A DNA stretch of 64,000 nt, taken from Methylopila sp. 73B. GTDB lineage: Bacteria; Pseudomonadota; Alphaproteobacteria; Rhizobiales; Methylopilaceae. The notes under the pieces are model-generated. The model saw only the letters and a program-made list of their open reading frames with translations, was not told the origin of the DNA and searched no databases. Shown piece by piece: positions 57,333-64,000 of the stretch (position 1 is its first letter; every line of letters begins with the position of its first letter). Where the stretch lies: NCBI RefSeq assembly GCF_000526315.1, contig NZ_JAFV01000001.1, forward strand, positions 3,102,501 to 3,166,500, read 5' to 3'. The translations under genes were made by a program, and so were the position numbers.

Positions 57333-59174
57333 TCACCAGCGGCGCTCGAAGCGCTTGCGGAGGACGATGGCGAGCCCGTTCATGACGAACAGGAAGAACA
57401 GGAGGACGAGGATGGCGGCGGAGGTCTTCGCTTGGAAGGCCACCTCCGGCAGGTCCGACCAGAGATAGATCTGGACCGGCAGCGCTGTCGTCGCCGAGGT
57501 GAAGCTCGTCGGCACGTCGACGATGAACGCCACCATGCCGATGAGGAGCAGCGGCGCGGTCTCGCCCAGCGCGTGCGCCATGCCGATGATCGTGCCGGTC
57601 ATGATGCCGGGCATCGCCAGCGGCAGGGTGTGGTGAAACACCGCCTGCTGGTGCGAGGCGCCGACGCCGAGCGCGGCCTCGCGGATCGACGGGGGCACCG
57701 CCTTCAGAGCCGCGCGGCTCGCGATGATGATCGTCGGCAGCACCAGCAGGGCGAGCACGAAGCCGCCCACCACCGCCGACGACCTCGGCATCCCGAAGAA
57801 GTTCAGGAACACGGCGAGGCCGAGAAGGCCGTAGACGATCGACGGCACGGCCGCGAGATTGTTGATGTTGATCTCGATGATGTCCGTCCACCGGTTCTTC
57901 GGGGCGAACTCCTCAAGGTAGATCGCGGCGCCGACGCCGATCGGCAGGCAGATCACCAGCGTCACCGCCATCGTGAAGATGGAGCCGACGAGCGCGCCCA
58001 GAATGCCGGCCTGCTCGGCCTCGCGGCTGTCGCCCGAGGTGAGGAAGCCCCAGTTGAATCCGGTCTCGACGAGCCCCTTGGCCTTCAGCGTCTCGAGCCA
58101 GGCGATCTGCTGGTCATTGACGCGGCGGGAGTTCTCGGGGGTCTCGTACTCCAGCAGCGTCCAGGCGCCCGCCTGAGCGGCGTCCAGGCTCTTCAGCGGC
58201 GTGAGCGCCCGGCCCTCGACCCGGTCGGCGGCGAGGCTCGTGATCTTCACGATGCCGCCGTTGATCGCCAGCAGCCGGCTCGGCAGCTTCTCGTCGAGCG
58301 TCTCGGCGCCGCCCGCGTCCTTGAAGCGCGCCTCGAAGTCGGCGGCCTCGCCGGCGAGCGTCTCCATCTGGGCCTGAAGACTCTGGGCGTCGCTGTCGAT
58401 CTTGGCCAGCGCGTTCTGGGCGATCGTGATCCGGGTGGCGTCGCCGCCGCCTTGCGCCTCGCGCAGCGCCAACTCGGCCGAAGGCCTGTCCGCGAGGATG
58501 CCGTCCCGCAGCGTGCGGATGCGATCCACCTCGAACCGCCGCTTGCGCGCGGTCTCGGACAGCTCGGACTTGATCTTGGCGAGATCGTTCGCGAAGGCCG
58601 GCGTCGACGTCGTCACCGCCACGTCGCCGGAGGTCGCGGAGGGCGTCGCGACGGCCTCGCCGGTCTCCTCGACGACATCGGTCACCACGCCCTTGTAGTA
58701 GAGGTCGGCGTCGTCGGAGACGAGCGCGCGGGTCTTCACCGTCCGCCCGATCTGGGCCGGATCGGCCATTACCTGCTTGCGGAGCTCGTCGGCGGCGCCG
58801 CTGGAGATCAGTCCGTTCAGCTCACGCCGGGGAGCCCGGCCGGAGACCTCCGGAAAGAAGCCCTGATAGACCTCCCGGAGCGGCTTCAGGTAGTCGCCTC
58901 GCGCGAGCGAGGCGGCCTGCCGGGACCCGTCGGGATCGACGGTCTCGGCCGTGACCGACACGTCGAGCACGAGGTGGGTGACGGTGAAGGCGGGCAGCGC
59001 CTTGGTGACGATGTCGGCGAGCAGCACCACGAGGAACAGGGCGGCGAAGGCGATCGCCCCGACGCCGTAGGCCTTGAAGCGGGCTTCCGCGCGGTAGCGC
59101 TTGCGGACCCGGGCGCGGGCTTCGTCCGCGTCCACGCGATGGCCCAAACCGGAGAGGGCGGTCATCTCAGTCAT
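57333..59174 (-). CDS. pstA: Phosphate ABC transporter permease PstA with long periplasmic insert
   Basis: The C-terminal 230 residues (from about 388) are a normal PstA permease with six membrane segments and the EAA loop [21 protein letters not shown]. The first membrane segment is at 36-56, followed by about 330 periplasmic residues of DUF3333 type. Within this, 193-287 is a strong coiled coil, so the protein is 613 residues against the usual 280-450. Its start overlaps pstC by 8 bases. Confidence 0.93.
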   Translation of the reverse strand: MTEMTALSGLGHRVDADEARARVRKRYRAEARFKAYGVGAIAFAALFLVVLLADIVTKALPAFTVTHLVLDVSVTAETVDPDGSRQAASLARGDYLKPLREVYQGFFPEVSGRAPRRELNGLISSGAADELRKQVMADPAQIGRTVKTRALVSDDADLYYKGVVTDVVEETGEAVATPSATSGDVAVTTSTPAFANDLAKIKSELSETARKRRFEVDRIRTLRDGILADRPSAELALREAQGGGDATRITIAQNALAKIDSDAQSLQAQMETLAGEAADFEARFKDAGGAETLDEKLPSRLLAINGGIVKITSLAADRVEGRALTPLKSLDAAQAGAWTLLEYETPENSRRVNDQQIAWLETLKAKGLVETGFNWGFLTSGDSREAEQAGILGALVGSIFTMAVTLVICLPIGVGAAIYLEEFAPKNRWTDIIEININNLAAVPSIVYGLLGLAVFLNFFGMPRSSAVVGGFVLALLVLPTIIIASRAALKAVPPSIREAALGVGASHQQAVFHHTLPLAMPGIMTGTIIGMAHALGETAPLLLIGMVAFIVDVPTSFTSATTALPVQIYLWSDLPEVAFQAKTSAAILVLLFFLFVMNGLAIVLRKRFERRW

Positions 59175-60546
59175 ACTGCTCTCGGTATCTCTGGACGATG
59201 CGGAGCGCGATGAAGTTCAGCACCAGCGTGAAGAAGAAGAGCACGAAGCCGAGCGCAAAGGCCGAAAGCGTCTTGGCGCTGTCGAACTCCTGGTCGCCGA
59301 CGAGCAGCGTCTTGATCTGCACGGTGACGGTGGTGACCGCCTCGAGCGGATTGAAGGTGAGATTGCCCGCGAGGCCGGCCGCCATCACCACGATCATGGT
59401 CTCGCCGACGGCGCGGGAGATCGCGAGCATGAAGGCGGAGACGATGCCGGGCAGGGCCGCCGGCAGGATCACCTTCTTAATGGTCTCCGACTTGGTCGCG
59501 CCCATGCCGTAGGAGCCGTCGCGCAGCGACTGCGGCACCGCGTTGATCACGTCGTCGGAGAGCGACGAGACGAAGGGGATGATCATGACGCCCATGACGA
59601 GCCCCGCCGCGAGCGCGCTCTCGGAGGCGACGTTCAGCCCCAAGGCCTCGCCGGTCGAGCGGATGAAGGGCGCGACGGTGAGGGCGGCGAAGAAGCCGAA
59701 CACCACGGTGGGCACGCCCGCCAGCACCTCGAGGACCGGCTTCACGACCCCGCGGACCCGGGGGCTCGCGTACTCCGCCATGAAGATCGCGGCGAACAGG
59801 CCGATCGGGCCGGCGACCGACATGGCGATCAGCATGATCAGCGTGGTGCCCGCGAACAGCGGCACGGCGCCGAAGGCGCCCGAGGCGCCGACCTGGTCGG
59901 CGCGGATCGCGGTCTGCGGCGACCACTGCAGGCCGAACAGGAAGTCGTACCAGGGGTACTTGGCGAAGAAGCGCAGCGTCTCGAACAGCACCGAGAACAC
60001 GATGCCGACCGTGGTCAGCACCGCGACCGCCGAGCAGGCGATCAACAGCACCTTCACGAAGCGTTCGACGCCGTTGCGGGCGCGGAACTGCGGCTCGAGC
60101 TGGCGCGCGCCCCAGGCGAAGCCGATCAACGCCAGGCCGAGGCCGACGATCAGCAGCGCCCATTCGGAGAGCCCGCGCCACAGCGCGTAGGTCTCGCCCG
60201 CGGCGCGGACGCCGGGCGCGACCTCGTTGGTCTGCACGCCGTCGGCGACCAGGAGGATCTCTCGGAGCCGGGAGGCGTAGGCGAGCCCGTCGGCGGGCGC
60301 GAGATCCGCCGGCAGCGCCGACATGCCAGCCCACTCCACGACGCGGTGGGCGAAGACGAGCCAGAGGATGAACCAGAGCAGCATCGGCGCGATGGCCGAC
60401 ACCGCGAGATAGGCGCCGTGGTAGCTCGGCAGCGAGTGCATGCGCGACGCGCCGCCGGCCATGGCGAAGGTGACGCCCTTTTGCCGCCCGACGACGTAGG
60501 CGCCGGCCGCCACGAGGACGAGGCCGAGGAGGTAGATGAGGGTCAT
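59167..60546 (-). CDS. pstC: Phosphate ABC transporter permease PstC
   Basis: This 459-residue permease has about eight membrane segments; the conserved core lies in its second half (GLFAAIFMAEYASPRVRG; RDGSYGMGATKSETIKKVILPAALPG). The N-terminus, with a first segment at 2-19 and a second near 48-66, is the longer form seen in alphaproteobacteria. It pairs with PstA. A hairpin lies between it and pstS. Confidence 0.94.
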   Translation of the reverse strand: MTLIYLLGLVLVAAGAYVVGRQKGVTFAMAGGASRMHSLPSYHGAYLAVSAIAPMLLWFILWLVFAHRVVEWAGMSALPADLAPADGLAYASRLREILLVADGVQTNEVAPGVRAAGETYALWRGLSEWALLIVGLGLALIGFAWGARQLEPQFRARNGVERFVKVLLIACSAVAVLTTVGIVFSVLFETLRFFAKYPWYDFLFGLQWSPQTAIRADQVGASGAFGAVPLFAGTTLIMLIAMSVAGPIGLFAAIFMAEYASPRVRGVVKPVLEVLAGVPTVVFGFFAALTVAPFIRSTGEALGLNVASESALAAGLVMGVMIIPFVSSLSDDVINAVPQSLRDGSYGMGATKSETIKKVILPAALPGIVSAFMLAISRAVGETMIVVMAAGLAGNLTFNPLEAVTTVTVQIKTLLVGDQEFDSAKTLSAFALGFVLFFFTLVLNFIALRIVQRYREQYD

Positions 60547-60600
60547 CCGACGATGGCTCCGCCCGTAGGCTCGGAGGGGAAACGGTAGGTCTCAAACGGA

Positions 60601-60632
60601 CGCGACGCCGGATCGCTCGATCCGGCGTCGCG
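60601..60632 (-). terminator. Hairpin between pstS and pstC
   Basis: A perfect 14-bp stem (60601-60614 with 60619-60632) and 4-nt loop begins 12 bp after the pstS stop. No T-tract follows, so it may protect the 3' end of pstS RNA or partly attenuate transcription, giving more PstS than permease. Confidence 0.7.
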
Positions 60633-60644
60633 CGAAGCGCAGCG

Positions 60645-61703
60645 TCAGGAAGCCGGCGCGCCGATGGTCGCGAGCTTCTTGGCCGCGTCCTCGGCGGTGG
60701 TGGCCATCTCCTTGGGGAGCGGCACAAGGCCCTTCTCCGTCAGGTAGCCTTCCTCGCCCATCGCCTTGTCGGAGGCGTACTCGCCGATGAACTCCTTGAG
60801 GCCCGGGATCACGCCCACGTGCTGCTTCTTGAAGTAGACGTAGAGGGGACGCGAGACCTTGTACGTGCCGTCGGCGATCGCCTCGAAGGTCGGGGCCTTG
60901 CCCTCGACCGTCGCGCCCTTGATCTGCGAGCCGTTCTCCTCGAGGAACGAGTACCCGAAGATGCCGACGGCCTTCGGGTTCGCCTCGAGCTTCTGGACGA
61001 TCAGGTTGTCGTTCTCGCCGGCGTCGATGTAGGCGCCGTCTTCACGGATGGTCTTCCACGAGCGGTCGAACGCCTTGGCGTCGGACTTCTTCAGAGCCGC
61101 GAGGCTCTCGACCTTCTCTGCGCCCTTCTCCATCACGAGCTCCAGGAACGCGTCGCGCGTGCCGGAGGTCGGCGGGGGACCGAGGACTTCGATCTTCTCG
61201 GCCGGGAGCGACGGGTCGATGTCGTTCCAGGTCTTGTAGGGGTTCGCGACCGGCTTGCCGTCCGGGCCCGGCACTTCCTTCGCGAGCGCCAGGAAGAGCT
61301 GCTGGCGGGTCACCTTGAAGTCGGGCCCCTTCTTCGAGTTCGCGAGCACGATGCCGTCGAAGCCAATCTTCAGCTCGACGATCTCGGTGACGCCGTTCTT
61401 CTGGCAGTCGTCGAACTCGGACTTCTTGATCGCGCGCGAGGCGTTCGCGGCGTCGGGGTGACCGGCGCCGACGCCGGCGCAGAACAGCTTGAGGCCGCCG
61501 CCGGTGCCGGTCGACTCGACCACCGGGGTCTTGAACTGGCCGCCCTTGCCGAACTGTTCGGCGGCGGCGGTCGTGAAGGGATACACCGTCGACGAGCCGA
61601 CGATGCGGATCTGATCGCGCGACTGCGCCTGGGCGGCGCCGGCCGCCCCGAAAACGCCCGCGAACGCAAGCGCGAGCGCGCTGGTCATCGTGAAGAGCTT
61701 CAC
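60645..61703 (-). CDS. pstS: Periplasmic phosphate-binding protein PstS
   Basis: This 352-residue protein has a signal peptide (cleavage after AAQA, about residue 26) and the PstS start IRIVGSSTVYPFTTAAAEQF, then VESTGTGGGLKLFCAG and PPPTSGTRDAFLELV, the phosphate-binding loops. It delivers phosphate to PstCA. It is the first gene after the Pho box. Confidence 0.95.
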   Translation of the reverse strand: MKLFTMTSALALAFAGVFGAAGAAQAQSRDQIRIVGSSTVYPFTTAAAEQFGKGGQFKTPVVESTGTGGGLKLFCAGVGAGHPDAANASRAIKKSEFDDCQKNGVTEIVELKIGFDGIVLANSKKGPDFKVTRQQLFLALAKEVPGPDGKPVANPYKTWNDIDPSLPAEKIEVLGPPPTSGTRDAFLELVMEKGAEKVESLAALKKSDAKAFDRSWKTIREDGAYIDAGENDNLIVQKLEANPKAVGIFGYSFLEENGSQIKGATVEGKAPTFEAIADGTYKVSRPLYVYFKKQHVGVIPGLKEFIGEYASDKAMGEEGYLTEKGLVPLPKEMATTAEDAAKKLATIGAPAS

Positions 61704-61842
61704 GCTGCCTCTCCTGTGTGAGACGCCCTGTCGGACGCCGAAACCATGTCATGGAGGCGGCCCCGACGCCGAGGCGAGACCGCGCGCCCCGCGTTCGATC
61801 GCGGGGTCGAGCAGGACCCTAGCGACGCGGCATATCTCTTCT

Positions 61843-61871
61843 ATGACGCCTGGATGACAGATGGATGACAG
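61843..61871 (-). promoter_or_regulatory. Pho box with three repeats upstream of pstS
   Basis: On the minus strand CTGTCAT (61871-61865), CTGTCAT (61860-61854) and GCGTCAT (61849-61843) are spaced exactly 11 bp apart, the PhoB-binding pattern. A possible -10 (GATATG) follows about 6 bases after. It is 140 bp from the pstS ATG, so PhoB should activate pstS and the genes downstream. Confidence 0.9.
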
Positions 61872-61888
61872 CCGCCGCGCCGGGCTGT

Positions 61889-63271
61889 TCAGCTGGCCTT
61901 GGCGAGAGCGGGCGGCGCCGGCGCGGGAACGGCCGCGGGGATCGTCACGGTGAAGGTCGCGCCCGCGCCGAGCTCGCTCTGGATCGCGAGCTGGCCGCCG
62001 TGCCGCTGCAGCACGTGCTTGACCAGGGCCAGACCGAGGCCGGTCCCGCCCTTCTCGCGGCTGTGGGACACGTCGGGCCGGTAGAACCGCTCGGTGAGAC
62101 GCGGCAGATGCTCCGGCGCGATGCCCGGGCCGTAGTCCCGGACGGCCAGCCGGACGCCCTCTCCTGCGGTCGCGATCGTCACCTCGACGCGCTTGCCGTC
62201 GTCGCCGTACTTGATGGCGTTCTCGACGAGGTTCTCGACCACCCGGGTGAGTTCGTCGCGGTCGCCCGTGGCGAGCGCGGGCCCGTCCGTGAGCAGCGTC
62301 ACCTCGACGCCGCGCTCCTCGGCTAGCGGGCTAAGCGCATCGACCACGTTGCGGGCGACGGCCACGACGTCGACCACGTCGCGCGGGCGCACATGGGCCT
62401 TGAGCTCGATGCGCGACAGCGAGAGCAGGTCGTCGATCAGCCGCGACATGCGGTTCGCCTGCGTGCGCATGATGGCGAGAAACTTCTCGCGGGCCACGGC
62501 GTCGTTCTTCGCCGGTCCCTGCAGCGTCTCCACGAAGCCCAGCAGCGAGGCCAGCGGCGTGCGCAGCTCGTGGCTGGCGTTGGCCACGAAGTCGGCGCGC
62601 ATGCGCTCGGAGCGGCGCTGTTCGGTCAGGTCGCGAAAGGCCACGACGATCGCGGAGGGCGCCCCGTCCTCGCCGCCGGCGGACGCGACATGCGCTTCGA
62701 TCCAGCGCTCGACGGGCACGCGCTCGGCGTAGGCCACAACCTGCGGACGCCGGGTCTTGGCCGCGGCCTTCACCGCCTCCAGCACCTCGGGCGCGCGCAC
62801 GGCGAAGGAAATCGGGTCGCCGGCGCGGATCGCCGGCAGCGCGGCCAGAGCGTGCGCGTTGAAGGCGAGCGTCACGCCGCGCCTGTCGAGCACCACCGTC
62901 GGATCGGGGAGGCCGGACAGCAGGGTCAGCGACTGGGGGCTCACCGCCTCCGGAGCGGGCGCGGCCCGGCGCGCGGGAGCAGCGAAGCTGCGCCGGCGCG
63001 GAGCGACCACCGTCACGACGCCGATGAGGACGAAGGCCAGCAGCGCCTCCAGCGGCCGCACCCGTCCAAGCGCCGCGAAGACCATGAGCACCGCCGCCGT
63101 CGCGCCCAGCGTCCAGCCGGCGCGCGCGAGCCGCGCGGCGGGGCGGTCGGACTTGGCGGCGGGCGAAACGTCGTCGGGAAGCTGCGGCATGGGGCGGGCG
63201 ATCGTGGCCTTGCGTGCGGCGTACTGGATGAATCGCAATAGGACGCCACCTGCGTGACGGCGCCAAGACAT
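61889..63271 (-). CDS. phoR: Phosphate regulon sensor histidine kinase PhoR
   Basis: This 460-residue kinase has two membrane segments (about 53-70 and 76-90), a PAS-like domain (about 115-215), the phospho-acceptor His234 in NASHELRTPL, and an HATPase domain (ENLVENAIKYGDDGKR; GTGLGLALVKHVL). It phosphorylates PhoB. The start is uncertain: an ATG at 63190 (433 residues) also fits. It precedes the Pho box by 17 bp and pstS by about 190 bp. Confidence 0.93.
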   Translation of the reverse strand: MSWRRHAGGVLLRFIQYAARKATIARPMPQLPDDVSPAAKSDRPAARLARAGWTLGATAAVLMVFAALGRVRPLEALLAFVLIGVVTVVAPRRRSFAAPARRAAPAPEAVSPQSLTLLSGLPDPTVVLDRRGVTLAFNAHALAALPAIRAGDPISFAVRAPEVLEAVKAAAKTRRPQVVAYAERVPVERWIEAHVASAGGEDGAPSAIVVAFRDLTEQRRSERMRADFVANASHELRTPLASLLGFVETLQGPAKNDAVAREKFLAIMRTQANRMSRLIDDLLSLSRIELKAHVRPRDVVDVVAVARNVVDALSPLAEERGVEVTLLTDGPALATGDRDELTRVVENLVENAIKYGDDGKRVEVTIATAGEGVRLAVRDYGPGIAPEHLPRLTERFYRPDVSHSREKGGTGLGLALVKHVLQRHGGQLAIQSELGAGATFTVTIPAAVPAPAPPALAKAS

Positions 63272-63300
63272 GAGGGCACCAAGACATGAGGATGCGACCT

Positions 63301-64000
63301 ATGACGAAGAAACCCGAGGCGGGCGAGACCAAAAAGAAGACCGCCGCCGAGGCTCTGCTGGACGAGGTCGTGCCCGAGGGCGCCGGCGAAGCGCCCAAGG
63401 TCATGCTCGACGGCGTCGAGGTGGATCTCGACGCGGCCGACCTGCCCCCCAAGGTCGAGACCGGCGCCTTCCGCAGCGGCGGCTTCCCCTACGAGGAGTC
63501 CTATTCGCACAAGGCCTACAGCGAGACGCTGCGGCTCCTCCAGATTGAGCTACTCAAGCTGCAGGCCTGGGCGAAGACCGAGAACGAGCGAATCGTCGTG
63601 GTGTTCGAGGGCCGCGACAGCGCGGGAAAGGGCGGCACCATCCACCGCATCTCCCAGCACCTCAATCCGCGGAGCCTGAAGGTCGTCGCGCTCGGCAAGC
63701 CGACGCCGGTCGAGGCGGGCCAGTGGTACTTCCAGCGCTATCTGGCGGAGATGCCGACCGCGGGCGAGATCGCCCTGTTCGACCGCTCCTGGTACAACCG
63801 CGCGGGCGTCGAGCCGGTCATGGGCTTCTGCACGGCGGAGGAGACCGCCCGCTTCCTGGACGAGGCGCCGCGCGTGGAGCGCCTGCTGGTGGACGACGGC
63901 GTGCGGCTGTTCAAGTTCTGGCTGACGATCGGCCGCGAGATGCAGATCAAGCGGCTGCACGACCGCCGGCACGATCCGCTGAAGCGCTGGAAGCTCTCGC
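63301..64000 (+). CDS. ppk2: Polyphosphate kinase 2, 3' end outside the window
   Basis: The frame is open to the end of the window. After about 75 disordered residues comes the PPK2 domain: FEGRDSAGKGGTI (Walker A), LFDRSWYNRAGVEPVMGF (Walker B), and FWLTIGREMQIKRLHDRRHDPLKRWKLS. PPK2 enzymes use polyphosphate to make nucleoside triphosphates or the reverse. It is divergent from phoR with about 30-110 bp between starts, so the pho genes and polyphosphate metabolism are linked. Confidence 0.93.
   Translation, partial: MTKKPEAGETKKKTAAEALLDEVVPEGAGEAPKVMLDGVEVDLDAADLPPKVETGAFRSGGFPYEESYSHKAYSETLRLLQIELLKLQAWAKTENERIVVVFEGRDSAGKGGTIHRISQHLNPRSLKVVALGKPTPVEAGQWYFQRYLAEMPTAGEIALFDRSWYNRAGVEPVMGFCTAEETARFLDEAPRVERLLVDDGVRLFKFWLTIGREMQIKRLHDRRHDPLKRWKLS

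Noticed and set aside
57432-59213. Plus-strand open frame of 593 codons opposite pstA
   Set aside because: Antisense shadow of pstA with no domain; codon use follows the coding strand of pstA.

Overview
The window is 64 kb of high-GC DNA from an alphaproteobacterium, most likely order Hyphomicrobiales. The evidence is the content and synteny: a DUF4167 protein, a DUF930 protein, a SleB-type cell wall hydrolase, a zinc-less DnaX, PtsP (EI-Ntr), a DUF3333-type PstA, IorAB, and the ffh-rpsP-rimM and dnaX-ybaB-recR blocks. Genus is not resolvable by eye.

Chromosomal left arm (1-20.7 kb): a truncated M23 peptidase, clpB, a MOSC protein, an MFS transporter, the DUF4167 protein, and a tight ptsP-prfA-prmC operon in which both junctions are 4-bp GTGA overlaps. 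Then come lysC divergent from ubiG, a membrane diguanylate cyclase, a DUF930 protein, a cell wall hydrolase lipoprotein, a cold-shock protein with a long leader, poxB and a two-gene phasin-like unit.

Integrated element (20849-38442, about 17.6 kb): a perfect 24-bp repeat marks both ends, one copy being the 3' end of an intact tRNA-Thr(GGT). Inside are a tyrosine integrase and an HK97-type head module: portal, protease, capsid, HNH, head-tail connectors, TerS and TerL. There is also a tape-measure protein with an embedded CHAP-like hydrolase domain, a ribbon-helix-helix protein and an HUH rolling-circle Rep. No tail tube, baseplate, fibre or lysis gene was found. Low-GC cargo (an HNH nuclease beside attL and an inverted membrane protein) is present. 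The layout recalls capsid-forming phage satellites (cf-PICI type) and is the most interesting part of the window. TTTGTAA repeats just inside both ends look like integrase arm sites.

Chromosomal right arm (38.4-64 kb): iorAB molybdenum hydroxylase, a ketopantoate-reductase-like gene, dapF, ffh-rpsP-rimM (without trmD-rplS), dnaX-ybaB-recR preceded by the 4.5S RNA gene, nudC, a small exopolysaccharide group (Wzz-like, polymerase-like, BioF2-like acyltransferase), and the complete phosphate regulon phoR-pstS-pstC-pstA-pstB-phoU-phoB with a three-repeat Pho box. The window ends inside a PPK2 polyphosphate kinase gene next to the Pho cluster, so phosphate sensing, uptake and polyphosphate storage sit together.
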